NCBI GenBank assembly: GCA_019359215.1
Contig: JAHHHS010000062.1
Span: 1 to 44,293 of the forward strand
Direction: 5' to 3'
Source of the DNA: Nostoc indistinguendum CM1-VF10
GTDB lineage: Bacteria; Cyanobacteriota; Cyanobacteriia; Cyanobacteriales; Nostocaceae
Length of the DNA: 44,293 nt
Shown: positions 15,677 through 25,703 of the stretch, one piece after another
Layout of the letters: every line of letters starts with the position of its first letter
How positions within the stretch are numbered: position 1 is the first letter of the stretch
Notes under the pieces: generated by a model
Databases searched by the model: none
Seen by the model: the letters and a program-made list of their open reading frames with translations, nothing else
Told to the model about the DNA's origin: nothing
Translations under genes and position numbers: made by a program

Positions 15677-16812
15677 GACACGTCCTAAAACTCACAAACC
15701 AATATTTACAAGGCTTTGAGACTAAACCTTGCAGACTTGTTTTCAACGTAGCAATCAGCATTTGATATGGTTATCGATAGTTTAGAGCTTAAAGATAGAA
15801 TACCTTAATGAATGCGATCGCTATTTTCAATTAATTTTAATTAAATCATAAAATTAAAGCACCAATTCGTAGTCTAACCAGCCCACATACAGTTAAAATT
15901 ATTTCATTGTACACCTGGGAATTCAATCTAAACCTTTGCGAAGCAATTTGAAATATTTTAATTATTCGTATTAAATGTTCTATAAATATACGTTTACTTG
16001 ATAAAACTTTATTCTCTTTTTGTTGTTGCTCACTTAATTTTTGATTTCGTTTTCTCTTATGAGGAGTCGTAATATTTTTACCACCCTGATATGCTTTATC
16101 ACCCTCAAAATTCTGTTGTTCATCAAATTTTATTTGTTGCTTTTTAAATAAATTAATGTCTGCTGTCTGCCCCGGAAATCCTACTTCTATGTCAATTATA
16201 TCTTTAGCTTTTGGCAAACCCACTACTTGGCTTTTAAAGTGTGTTGTTTTTTCTTACCAGAAAAAACTTTTTTTGTTCTTCATTGTCAGAGGATCTATCA
16301 ATCTGTTGTTCTACGCTATCGACCAATAGTTGAAAACTTGTTAATATTTCTTGTACAATCATTAAATCTCCCTCTTTTTTCCCTACTTCTTCTAATAAGC
16401 TATGAGGTAATATTCTCTTAATAATTTTTCTCCAGTAATGAAAAGTTACATGGGCTTCACTCTTCGATACACTAAATAACATTCCTAGTATTTCAAACGT
16501 TGGTATCTGTCTTAAATAAAATAGACACAAACATATTTGTTCGTCAATCGACAATAATTCTTTACGTCCTCCACCAAAAGCATTAATTCTTATTTTTTCA
16601 TTCTCGTTTTCGTTTTTGATTTTGAGATGTTCTTCAGTCGCGGCTTTCAGTAACGATTGAAACTGCTCGTAATTAATTCCCAAAATCTGTTTTGTTCTCT
16701 TAGGATATTTTTGGATATAATCAAAGACAATACACATTTTATAATCAAAGTTGTAGATTGCTAATTTAACTTTCTACCATTTTTTGTGCCTAGATTATAT
16801 TTTGGACGTGTC
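15677..16812 (-). mobile_element. IS5-family-like insertion sequence, about 1.14 kb
   Basis: The ends share GACACGTCC (15677-15685) and GGACGTGTC (16804-16812), with further similarity inward (AAAA). TA flanks both ends, consistent with the 2-3 bp duplication of this group. Inside are two minus-strand frames that together form one DDE transposase. Confidence 0.65.
15846..16737 (-). pseudogene. IS5-like transposase, split in two frames
   Basis: The first frame (16737-16234, 167 residues) carries the N-terminal helical region (FGGGRKELLSIDEQICLCLFYLRQIPTFEILGMLFSVSKSEAHVTFH) and the start of the DDE domain. The second (16223-15846, 125 residues) continues with VVGLPKAKDIIDIEVGFPGQTADINLFKKQ, GDKAYQGGKNITTPHKRKRNQKL and a C-terminal helix with the usual RxxIEH-like segment (FIEHLIRIIKIFQ). 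The frames do not join by a single -1 shift at the A/T-rich run near 16245; a +1 or double shift is needed. I therefore favour an inactivated gene over programmed frameshifting. It is a DNA-cutting transposase when intact. Confidence 0.75.
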
Positions 16813-16959
16813 TAATAGCTCAGGCATTGCTACCGTGTAAAATTCCATTTAGTTAAATATCTGCATTAGCTGATTGCTGCTGATCAGATCGTATTGCGTG
16901 CGATCGCTAAAGCTGCTCCATAATGGTGCAAATAAGAACTGCATTAAAGAATAAATAAC

Positions 16960-17844
16960 TAAATGGCGAAAACTTGGTTTAGAAGGGCTTTGGGATAACC
17001 CAGGTAGAGGAGGCAAAACCAAGTATAGCGAAGAGGATATAGTATTTTTGGAGGAATGTCTCAAAGAAGAACCACGTACATATAACAGTCGTCAACTAGC
17101 CCAAAAATTAGAGAGCGTAGGCGCAGCCCGCCGCAGGCATCGCTCTATTAAACTGAGTCCCGACAGATTAAGACGGGTACTCAAAAAAAGGGGGTTATTT
17201 GGAAACGAGTCAGAAAGAGCCACAAAGGGAAACAAGATCCAAAAGTCAAACAAATAAAGCAAGCAGACCTAGATATGTTAGAACTGTCTGCTGCTAGTGG
17301 AGAAATAGACTTGAAGTATTTGGATGAATCAGGGTTTTGTGCATGGAGCGAACCGGGTTACACCTATTACTTCCGAGGTGAGCAAAAACGACTAGAACAA
17401 AGTAAACGTCGTGGTCGTAGATTAAGCATTATTGGATTTTTTCAACCAATAATCAGCTTTGTTTACGGTTTGGTTATTGGCGGTGTTGACAGAAAATCTT
17501 ATATCCAGATGATGGAGCAAGAAGCGGAGTCAGCCCAAAAGATCGGGCGCATCAGAGTAATAGTGCAGGACAACGGGCCGATACATCGATGTCTTCAGGT
17601 GCAGCAGTTATGGTCAAAGTGGGAACAGATGGGTTTGTACATCTTCTTTTTGCCCAAATATTGCTCCGAAATGAATCCGATTGAATTGGAGTGGCAACAC
17701 CTCAAAAAGGATGAACTAGCAGGACGAATGTTTGATGATGAGTTGGATCTTGCTTACGCAGTAATAGATGGTGTTCAAGCTAGAGGAGAAAGAGGAAATT
17801 ATAGGACACAACGTATTAAATTTAACTCTAACCGCTCTGGTTAA
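16960..17844 (+). pseudogene. IS630-family transposase, 5'-truncated
   Basis: The frame starts without initiation at about KWRKLGLEGLWDNPGRGGK, so the first 80 or so residues of the HTH region are missing. It runs to VLKKRG, where A7G (about 17184) allows a -1 shift into the second frame (KGVIWKR..., then 17275-17844). The DDE catalytic residues are all present: D in YLDESGFCAW, D in VQDNGPIH, and E in NPIELEWQHLKK. A small dispersed repeat (17115-17143) adds seven extra residues compared with the second copy at 34892. The C-terminus looks complete. Not functional as it stands because its start is lost. Confidence 0.8.
17115..17143. repeat. Small dispersed repeat inside a transposase gene
   Basis: A GCGTAGGCGCAGCCCGCCGC... 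unit ending in GGCATCGC. Relative to the other IS630 copy (QER before SIKLSPDWL), this copy has SVGAARRRHR before SIKLSPDRL, a net in-frame gain of 21 bp. Confidence 0.7.
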
Positions 17845-17851
17845 ATTTTCG

Positions 17852-18488
17852 TTACATACTTATAAATTTTCCCGCCGACTTACTTAAGTTAAATATTTTA
17901 GCTTGACGTAAATCAATGCCAATTTCACCAAATTTATATGTCAATCGTTCAATTCGTTTAAGACTAATATTAATTCCCCAATCACCCAGGATTGTATGTG
18001 CGGCTTCAAAAGAACTAGCTATGGCACCACCTAACAGCAATATCTGACCAAACTAATGGGGTCAAGCCCTCTGACATTCCTAACCATTTTAACAAGGGAC
18101 AAAAGCCAACATGAGTAGATTTATTCTTCGCTTTTTTTTCTTTTGTTTGAACAACGTATGGTAATTTGAGAGTTACTACAACATTACCTACGGTTAATAT
18201 TTCTCTGTTCGTATAACCGTGTCTTTGTGTATCGGTATGCCACCAACCTTTGGTTTGATTAATTGCTGTTTTATGAGCTGACTCTGATTGAGAAAGCTTA
18301 TGCAATAATATGGCAATACATTGACCCGCTAAAACTAACGCAGCCTGTCTAATTTTTTCTTCTCTTTCTTTAACTATTCTTCCAGACCATTCCTCAATAT
18401 TTTTCAACTCTAAAAGTTTCGTCACATCCTCTTTAAAATCTGATAATAAATCGGCAAAATTTAGATTCGCATATATCTTTTTCTGCAT
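17852..18488 (-). pseudogene. ISKra4-like transposase remnant
   Basis: The first frame (18488-18015) starts MQKKIYANLNFADLLSDF and includes GWWHTDTQRHGYTNREILTVGNVVVTLKLPYVV, then SEGLTPLVWSDIAV. There a frameshift (about 18034) moves the reading to the next frame, LLGGAIASSFEAAHTILGDWGINISLKRIERLTYKFGEIG. The order and motifs resemble ISKra4-family transposases, but the DDE catalytic domain that should follow is missing after about 220 residues. It is thus both frameshifted and 3'-truncated, next to the IS630 remnant. Confidence 0.65.
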
Positions 18489-18736
18489 AAAAGTAGATAC
18501 TTCCTATTTCAAAACTATTCCTGAAAGGAAATTTTACCTTTTTATAGTCGCAACAATATACAGAAAACTCATTTTTGGTACAGGTTGTCTCTTCTAGTTA
18601 ATACTACTAGTTTTGCTGTATTAAATATTAAGTTTGTACGTAAGAGTTAATTAGCGATCGCTTGTTTTTGACCAGACCTCACAAAATCGCATTGCTCCCA
18701 TAGTCCTCCTACCTGACCACGGTGATGCCAATTAGG

Positions 18737-18759
18737 GGGCAGAATGATAGATCCTGCCC
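18737..18759 (-). terminator. Weak hairpin after FG-GAP/RTX gene
   Basis: GGGCAG and CTGCCC with an 11-nt loop, about 20 bp beyond the minus-strand stop. The T-tract is poor, so terminator function is uncertain. Confidence 0.3.
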
Positions 18760-18779
18760 ATCCTCCTCGAAAACCGACT

Positions 18780-21700
18780 CTAGACCAGCACTACATCCGA
18801 ACTTGTAAAGGTTCCTGTGATAGCTGCCACTAGATCATCCGCAGCCGTCAGAGTTCCCACAGCCGCATTATCTCGGTAGACAAAGAAATTGCCTGTAATG
18901 CCCGCAACCGGACTTGATGAACTGGTGAAATAATTAATACCGCTCTTTAGAACTAACTTATCAACCCCAGATTGGAAATCGTTAATGCGAGCGTAGTCAT
19001 TCACCCCAAAAGCTGCTGCGCTGATGCTTTGATAGTAGAGCTTAGTTGAATCAGCTAAAACAAAGCGATCGTTACCCAAGTTTCCGGTTAAAATATCGAT
19101 TTCGTTCGTTCCTGCTGTTGAACTCAAGGAATTGACCCCGGTTAAGGAATCGTTACCAGCCCCGCCCAGTAGGGTATCCTTGCCAGCACCACCAACGAGT
19201 GAATCATTACCCGCACCGCCATTGAGCGAGTCATTGCCGAAACTGCCGTCAATGGTATCATTGCCTGCTACGCCATTGATAGTGTCATTACCACTATTGC
19301 CTAACAGTTTGTTGTTTTGGATATCTCCAGTAATTGTGTCGTTTTGATTGGTGCCAATAACATCATCAAAGTTGCGAGCATTGAAGGCTAAAAAGGGAAT
19401 GGGCGAACTGCTTGAGTTAAAGACTTGTAAATTAGAGTTCACATCCGCTAAATTAACCACGATGAAAATAGGGGATACAGAGCTAGAAACATCAATCGTG
19501 TTATTCTTAGCGGCTGCGTTGGCAATCACAGTTTCGATTTTGGACAGTTGATCTGTTTCACTAGTGCCTTTTGATACAGTTCCGGTGGTTAAAAGAGTGA
19601 TACTTTGGGGTACTGAACTACTGTTAACCAGATTGCTGTAATCAGCAGTATCTGTTCCTGCACCACTATCAAAATTATCATTGCCAAGGCTGCCAATGAA
19701 GGTGTCATTTCCAACATCTCCTCGCGTAGTATCATTGCCTACCCCTCCGTTAAGAGTATCATTGCCTGCACCTCCGTCGAGAAAGTCATCGCCTGCTAAA
19801 CCAGACAGACTATCATTGCCAACTTCACCATAGATATAGTCATTGACATTGCCTCCAGTCAGGGAATCGTTGCCTGCTTGTCCTTGTATAATCCAGTTAT
19901 CTGACTGAAAAGGAGAATTTACGGTAAAAGAGTCGTTACCAGGGGTTCCCGTATAGAGTTGAGTGGAGGGGAGCGAAAAAACATCTTGAAGAATGGCAAT
20001 TAAGTCGCCATTAAAAGATAGTGTTATTCCCTGGGGAAGACTGCTGCCGTTAGATATACCCAATACGAGATCGCTAAAACTGACATTTGAAGATAGCTGT
20101 AGCGTATCTTGGCTGGAGTTGAAGTCAGTAATTAAGGCGTAGTCAGCATTACCACCGCCGAAATAGTAAAGCTCAGGATTGCGCCTCTGGGTAAGCACTA
20201 TAGCGCGGTCGGTACTAGGTACGGTACCATCGTCACCGAGATAGAATGCATCACTGCCCTTACCTCCGGTTAGGATATCGATTTCAAAGGGAGCGTCCGG
20301 ATCGTCTGAAGTCCCCCCGAATCCATTAAATGCAAGCTCGGTATCTACCCCGATCAGTACATCGTCCCCACCGCCGCCGATTAAGGTATCACTATCGGTT
20401 TCACCAACGAGAATGTCGGCATCATCTCCACCGTCGATAATATCACTACCAAAACCTGAAAAGAGAACATCCTTGCCCGCACCTCCATTCAGGAGGTCAT
20501 TTCCGTCTTGCCCTTCGATATAGTCATTACCCTTCCGACCAAAAACTTGGTCATTGCCAGTTCCCGCAAAGAAGCGATCATCTCCGGCTCCACCGTCGAG
20601 AGTGTCATTGTCAGCTTCACCAATGATAATGTCGTTTCCTGCTCCACCTGTGATACTGTCATTGCCAGACCCGCCATCGAGGACATCCTTGCCATTACCG
20701 CCATCGATAATGTCGTTATCAGCATCGCCAAAGATTCGGTCAGCACCTTGACCACCACTGATACTATCGTTTTCGTCCCCACCAAAGAGCAAGTCAGCAC
20801 CATCCCCACCGTCGATGGTATCATTTCCTCCAAAGCCAGGGGTTGGGACATCACCATAGATTAGGTCAGCACCATCTTCTCCAAAGAGTTGATCGTTTCC
20901 ATCATCCCCGATTATGATGTCATCGCCAGCGCCACCCAAAAGGTGGTCGTTGCCCGTTACACCGAAGAGATTGTCATCACCGTCGAACCCTTGTATTACA
21001 TCGACTCCCAAAGTCCCAACGAGAATGTCATCACCTGAGGTTCCGAGAATGCTACTACTTAATAGTTGAGATAATTCAAAGGTTCCGCCAGAGCCGATGT
21101 CGGCCCCACCAAACACCACATAACTTTGTCCAGACTTATTGCCATTGGGGGAGGCATAGGCTGCGCCAATAATTAAATCATCAAAACCATCGCCGTTGAC
21201 ATCCCCAGTACCACTGACTGCCACACCCGCTATATCAACGGGTAGAATGCCATTGATTTTAAAGCCGTTATTGCCGTTGAGAGTCGAGAGATCGAAATCA
21301 GCACTAAATCCATTGCGGCTGCCAAATACCACATAACTTTGTCCGGATTTAAAGCCGTTGGGAGAGGCATAGGGGGCACCAATCAACAGATCGTCAAGAC
21401 CATCACCATTGATATCCCCGGCACTACTAAGCGCAGCCCCTGAGACATCGAATTCGGCAATACCATTGATTTTAAAGCCGTTACTGCCGTTGAGGGCTGA
21501 GAGGTCAAGGTCAGCATCAAATCCATTGCGGCTGCCAAACACTACGTAACTTTGTCCGGCATAAGTGATACCATTAGGAGAGGCAAAATATGATCCAATC
21601 AGTAAGTCATCAAGACCATCACCATTGATATCACCAGCACTACTGACCGCATAGCCCGACCGATCATCGGGAGAAATACCATTGATTTTAAAGCCGTTGC

Positions 21701-22589
21701 TACCGTTGAGGGTCGAGAGTTCAATGCTAGAACTAAAGCCACCACGTTTGCCAAAAATTACGTAACTCTTCCCCGACGAGCTATTATTGGGGTTGAATGG
21801 CGCAGGTCCAATAGGGCCGGTCGAGGCTCCAACGATGAGGTCGTCAATACCATCACCGTTGATATCTCCAGCGTCGCTAACAGAGACTCCTGAATTGTCA
21901 CCCTCCGCTTCCCCGTTGATAATAAAGCCATTGCTGCCATCGAGAGTAGCTAGATCGAAGTCACTAGAAAAACCGTCTTTTCTACCAAAAACCACGTAAC
22001 TTTGTCCTGATGAAGTACCATTAGGACTGGCGCTGCGTGCTCCAATAATTAGGTCATCAATGCCGTCGCTATTGACATCTCCAGCACGGCTGACAGAAGT
22101 ACCGGAGCGATTGCCTGGGGCAATACCATTGATTTTAAAGCCATTGCTACCGTTGAGGGCGGAGAGTTCGAGACTAGAGGAAAACCCGCTCTCACGACCG
22201 AAAATCAAGTAACTCTGCCCGGATAAAGTTCCGGTCGGGTCGGCTAAGTTAGCCCCAATAACTATATCGTCAAGACCATCCCCGTTGATATCTCCGGCAC
22301 CGCTCACGGAATAACCTGACAGGTCACCGACAGCAACGCCATTAATTTTAAAGCCGTTGCTACCGTTAAGAGTGAAGAGGTCGAGACTAGCGGGAAAACC
22401 CGTAGAACTGCCGAACACCACATAGTTTTGTCCCGAAGCACTACCGTTGGGACCAGCACCGGGTGACGAAATTAGTATATCGTTTAAATCATCACCGTTA
22501 ATATCTCCAGCGTTACTGACAGAGAAGCCGGAGAGATCTCCGGATGCGAGGCCATTAAGAATAAAACCTTTTAGAGATGAATTAGTCAT
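18780..22589 (-). CDS. FG-GAP (integrin-alpha-like) beta-propeller plus RTX repeat protein
   Basis: 1269 residues, with a GGAG ribosome site 10 nt before ATG 22589. Residues 1 to about 520 hold seven FG-GAP repeats of about 65 residues. Each has a Ca2+ loop like DINGDGLDDLLIGA and a closing SGQSYVVFG, together predicting a seven-bladed propeller as in integrin alpha heads. Residues about 520-800 and 890-1200 are RTX repeats (GGAGNDxLxGG) with non-repeat spacers ending in cap-like DYALITDFNSSQDTLQLSS and DYARINDFQSGVDKLVLKS. The protein is very acidic and probably secreted by a type I system encoded elsewhere. The partner is unknown; adhesion is the natural guess. It lies 44 bp downstream of the TIGR03032 gene, same strand. 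Confidence 0.88.
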   Translation of the reverse strand: MTNSSLKGFILNGLASGDLSGFSVSNAGDINGDDLNDILISSPGAGPNGSASGQNYVVFGSSTGFPASLDLFTLNGSNGFKINGVAVGDLSGYSVSGAGDINGDGLDDIVIGANLADPTGTLSGQSYLIFGRESGFSSSLELSALNGSNGFKINGIAPGNRSGTSVSRAGDVNSDGIDDLIIGARSASPNGTSSGQSYVVFGRKDGFSSDFDLATLDGSNGFIINGEAEGDNSGVSVSDAGDINGDGIDDLIVGASTGPIGPAPFNPNNSSSGKSYVIFGKRGGFSSSIELSTLNGSNGFKINGISPDDRSGYAVSSAGDINGDGLDDLLIGSYFASPNGITYAGQSYVVFGSRNGFDADLDLSALNGSNGFKINGIAEFDVSGAALSSAGDINGDGLDDLLIGAPYASPNGFKSGQSYVVFGSRNGFSADFDLSTLNGNNGFKINGILPVDIAGVAVSGTGDVNGDGFDDLIIGAAYASPNGNKSGQSYVVFGGADIGSGGTFELSQLLSSSILGTSGDDILVGTLGVDVIQGFDGDDNLFGVTGNDHLLGGAGDDIIIGDDGNDQLFGEDGADLIYGDVPTPGFGGNDTIDGGDGADLLFGGDENDSISGGQGADRIFGDADNDIIDGGNGKDVLDGGSGNDSITGGAGNDIIIGEADNDTLDGGAGDDRFFAGTGNDQVFGRKGNDYIEGQDGNDLLNGGAGKDVLFSGFGSDIIDGGDDADILVGETDSDTLIGGGGDDVLIGVDTELAFNGFGGTSDDPDAPFEIDILTGGKGSDAFYLGDDGTVPSTDRAIVLTQRRNPELYYFGGGNADYALITDFNSSQDTLQLSSNVSFSDLVLGISNGSSLPQGITLSFNGDLIAILQDVFSLPSTQLYTGTPGNDSFTVNSPFQSDNWIIQGQAGNDSLTGGNVNDYIYGEVGNDSLSGLAGDDFLDGGAGNDTLNGGVGNDTTRGDVGNDTFIGSLGNDNFDSGAGTDTADYSNLVNSSSVPQSITLLTTGTVSKGTSETDQLSKIETVIANAAAKNNTIDVSSSVSPIFIVVNLADVNSNLQVFNSSSSPIPFLAFNARNFDDVIGTNQNDTITGDIQNNKLLGNSGNDTINGVAGNDTIDGSFGNDSLNGGAGNDSLVGGAGKDTLLGGAGNDSLTGVNSLSSTAGTNEIDILTGNLGNDRFVLADSTKLYYQSISAAAFGVNDYARINDFQSGVDKLVLKSGINYFTSSSSPVAGITGNFFVYRDNAAVGTLTAADDLVAAITGTFTSSDVVLV

Positions 22590-22633
22590 TTGCGTTAATC
22601 TCCGTTTTTTGTTTGTGTGAAATTGAATTATAT

Positions 22634-23728
22634 TTATTCCACTGTCACTACTCGCCTGATTTCATCAGTGCGTAAGCCGATCGCCATCGGTCGCCGAATT
22701 CCTGGCAAAGTCACTACATCGTACAATTCCAGGATGACCCCATCGATGCGAATAGAATGAACAATATCCCCGCTTTGCAAGTCAATCACCAATAAACCAC
22801 ATCGGGGTTCGGCGTTTTTATCCTGCAATTTTTCATCCAAGACCAAACCACTGAAAGTCTTGTTATGCCTAGGTTGGGAAATGCCAACAATAGCAAAATT
22901 GCCATGAATGGCAAAGCCTCGCAGGTAACCTGGACAAAAAGCAACGGGTTCAAATCGTCCCCTGTTTAAATCGGCATAGCCAAACTCGCCAGCGCCAGAA
23001 TTGAGCAGCCAGAGCTTGTCTTGATGCCAACGAGGTGAGTGGGGCATAGACAACCCACTCACCAAAATTTCATTGCTATCCACATCAATCACACAGCCGC
23101 CAGATGAGCGATGCTCCCGCCAACCTTCTGCCACATCCGACTGACTGACACAAGTGACATATTTTGGTTGTCCATCCCGCAGTGCTAAACCGTTCAAGTG
23201 GCAACGGTCTTCTGCTGCTAGTTTACTAATAAACGGAGGTCGCCAGAGTGGTAAAAAACTATGAGTTTCGCTAATGGCTGCTAGACAACTAAATAGGGTA
23301 TTAACAAAAATCGGTTTTTTAGCTGGCAGGCTGGAGGCTGGTGAGTTGGGAATTTGGTAAGGAGAATCACTGATAACAATATCATGAATATCTAAGTCTC
23401 CGGTAACGTATGACAGTTGTGGTAGATAAATAGCATCGTAGCCATTATGGAATTGACCAGGCTCCAAAATATTTTTAAATCGCCACAACTGATATAAAGA
23501 ACTCATGTACAGGTTATTCCCATGAGAATACAATCCCATGCACCGATTGAAAGTCCGTTCAAATACAGATAATTTACCATCTGTCTGCAAACCAATGAAT
23601 AATAATTTCCCTGCTTGATAAGTAGTAAAAGCCAAACTCATATTTTGCTCGTACAACCAAGAAGTGAACTGACGCGAAGCATTAATTTGTAGAGTGGGCT
23701 TTTCCTGAGTAGTGGGTTTTAGAGCCAT
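22634..23728 (-). CDS. TIGR03032-family protein
   Basis: 364 residues. Family signatures: FTSWLYEQNMSLAFTTYQAGKLLFIG near residue 22, then FNRCMGLYSHGNNLYMSSLYQLWRF, HLNGLALRDGQPKYVTCVS, GLSMPHSPRWHQDKLWLLNSGAGEFG and PGYLRGFAIHGNFAIVGIS. The repeated blade-like strands suggest a beta-propeller. The biochemical function is unknown. No signal peptide is evident. It precedes the FG-GAP/RTX gene by 44 bp on the same strand and may be cotranscribed with it; in other cyanobacteria such proteins are found near secreted repeat proteins. It could also be read as the tail of the biosynthetic locus upstream, but a 600-bp gap with a MITE separates them. Confidence 0.8.
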   Translation of the reverse strand: MALKPTTQEKPTLQINASRQFTSWLYEQNMSLAFTTYQAGKLLFIGLQTDGKLSVFERTFNRCMGLYSHGNNLYMSSLYQLWRFKNILEPGQFHNGYDAIYLPQLSYVTGDLDIHDIVISDSPYQIPNSPASSLPAKKPIFVNTLFSCLAAISETHSFLPLWRPPFISKLAAEDRCHLNGLALRDGQPKYVTCVSQSDVAEGWREHRSSGGCVIDVDSNEILVSGLSMPHSPRWHQDKLWLLNSGAGEFGYADLNRGRFEPVAFCPGYLRGFAIHGNFAIVGISQPRHNKTFSGLVLDEKLQDKNAEPRCGLLVIDLQSGDIVHSIRIDGVILELYDVVTLPGIRRPMAIGLRTDEIRRVVTVE

Positions 23729-24334
23729 AATGTTTTATTTACGATATCTTCGACAATTTAGAAGGGTGAGATGATGATGCTTTTAATTACCATTGTGATT
23801 CTTCCTAATAGCATTAAGATTTCGCCAAATCTATAATTTATATGGCTTTCGGGTGTAAAGGTATTTAGCGATTTGGCTTTTCAGATTCGTGAGAGGTTAA
23901 GGTCAAATACTGTTTGTCAATAAGCAATAGTAGTTAAATAGGACTTACGCACTGTACAAAAGAGCTATCTTGTGTATCAACGTAAATACTTGTTCCAGGC
24001 TTTTGGAGGTTGCTTTTGATTGCTGGCGATCGCCAAAATATGATTGAAAAACCTAGATAGAAGCCTTGAAAACTCTACCTGTCATTTTTGCTTTTATGTC
24101 AATGCGTAAGTCCTATTAAAATATTATTGCAGAACATCGGGGCCGGAAATACAATTTTTGAGCAGGCGATCGCTTAATTTTGATACGCATGATTCATTAT
24201 TGCCCCATAAATTCAACACAAAAGCTAAATTAATACATTTAATTCCTTTTATTTTAAGTACAATTACTAATTTACAAAATTAAGTCATTTTCAACTTTCA
24301 CTGATGGCTGTTCATAAATTGCTAGGAATTTGGA
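23729..24334. other. Intergenic with a MITE
   Basis: No gene. The 23937-24117 stretch is a MITE-like element. The remaining sequence is AT-rich and probably holds the promoter of the TIGR03032 gene, which I cannot assign. Confidence 0.5.
23937..24117. mobile_element. MITE-like element with 15-bp perfect inverted ends
   Basis: AATAGGACTTACGCA at 23937-23951 is mirrored by TGCGTAAGTCCTATT at 24103-24117. The 181-bp element has no gene and includes a HIP1-like site. A TA at each end is compatible with a TA-targeting (IS630/Tc1-type) duplication. The end sequence is of a kind seen repeatedly in Nostoc-type genomes. Confidence 0.6.
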
Positions 24335-25675
24335 CTATTGCAATATTTTTTTATCCGTATGCTCTTCTGAATCTTTTAAATCTATGGTGTCGGGTAATTC
24401 TTTTTCAACAGACGTTAAGCGCGGATATTGCCAGGCGTAAATGCTTATAAACACTGTCAAGCATCCTACGATCATGATCAACAGGCGTATTCCTTGTCCA
24501 GGTCCAACACCGATAAGTTTTCCAAGAGTTGGGGCTAGTAAACCATTGTCTGCCATCAATGGTTCAAAAATCTGATCGGCTAAAAAACCTGCAACCCCAA
24601 AAGCTAGAGGGATAGTAGCATCCGAAAGTGTGCGACTAAAAGCAAACACCCTGCCTTGAACCTTGTGAGCAACCTTTTTTCTGAGGATCAGTTGGCTACA
24701 GCCATTAGTCGTTGCTAAACTGCAAAACGACACAAATATAGCAATAGTCAAAGTTATAACGGTAGGATGAAACCCTACCATAAAAACTGATAGCCCGGTG
24801 AACACTTGAGAAGCCAAAACACCATAAACCAGCTTGATCCGAATACTCCAATGACTAACCAACAAACTGCCAGCTAATATTCCTATGCTGCCAATAGAAA
24901 AAATCGTGCCCAAAGTTGCTGGAGAAGTAAATGATAAGGCCATAGGAGTAGCCAGAATTTCCACCACCCCTAGCAAAAAGTTAGCACTGGCCATAAACAA
25001 CACTAATGCCAATAACCCCACACGCTTCCGAATATAAGTCCAGCCATAGACTGCTTCTTGCAGCACCGCACGTTTGGTTAATGGAGGTATTGCTTTAACC
25101 TGCGGGAATCGTACCAACACCAAAGTCACAAAAGCGATCGCAAAAGTGATGAAGTCAACTAGAATCACACCCCGCAGTTGGATAGTATCTAATAATACTC
25201 CTCCCAGTAAGGGAGCAACTAAACGGCTGGCATCCCCAAGCTGCATCATTCCAGTCCCTCGACTCAAGTATTTTTTTGGTAGCAGTAAAGTAGCTGCTGC
25301 CGTATATGCTGGCCAATGACAGGAGCTAAAAATAGAATTGATGGCAACCGCTCCGTAGATATGCCAAACTGCCAAATGTTCGTTAACAACAAGATAGGCA
25401 ATCACCAACATGGTTAAACCTGATCCTGTATCACAAACAAGCATCACCCACCGTCGATTCCAACGATCCACAAGGACACCAGCCAGGGGGAAAAGTAAAA
25501 TACTCGGCAGATGGGCAAACATAGAAATGAGCGCAAATTGAGTGATAGAGCCAGTCTGTTGGTAAACCCAAATACCGAGAACAAAGCTGGTTAGGCCAGA
25601 GCCGAGCAATGAGAGCAATTGCCCCAACCAGACGACAATAAAAACACCCATGCTCTGGGCAGTCCGCTGCTCCAT
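24335..25675 (-). CDS. MFS transporter (exporter-type)
   Basis: 446 residues from ATG 25675, chosen because the longer frame would overlap the upstream SDR gene and MEQRTAQSMGVFIVVWLGQL is a typical MFS start. About 12 membrane segments are visible. The loop between TM2 and TM3 has GVLVDRWNRRWVML, the MFS motif A, and another stretch reads RKKVAHKVQGRVFAFSRTLSDA, as in macrolide/siderophore exporters of the MFS_3 type. It starts 28 bp after the SDR stop, so it is almost certainly cotranscribed with the biosynthetic genes and is the natural candidate to export their product. Substrate specificity is inference from context only. Confidence 0.87.
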   Translation of the reverse strand: MEQRTAQSMGVFIVVWLGQLLSLLGSGLTSFVLGIWVYQQTGSITQFALISMFAHLPSILLFPLAGVLVDRWNRRWVMLVCDTGSGLTMLVIAYLVVNEHLAVWHIYGAVAINSIFSSCHWPAYTAAATLLLPKKYLSRGTGMMQLGDASRLVAPLLGGVLLDTIQLRGVILVDFITFAIAFVTLVLVRFPQVKAIPPLTKRAVLQEAVYGWTYIRKRVGLLALVLFMASANFLLGVVEILATPMALSFTSPATLGTIFSIGSIGILAGSLLVSHWSIRIKLVYGVLASQVFTGLSVFMVGFHPTVITLTIAIFVSFCSLATTNGCSQLILRKKVAHKVQGRVFAFSRTLSDATIPLAFGVAGFLADQIFEPLMADNGLLAPTLGKLIGVGPGQGIRLLIMIVGCLTVFISIYAWQYPRLTSVEKELPDTIDLKDSEEHTDKKILQ

Positions 25676-25703
25676 ATCTGATACTTTTTTCGTGAATTTA
25701 AAA

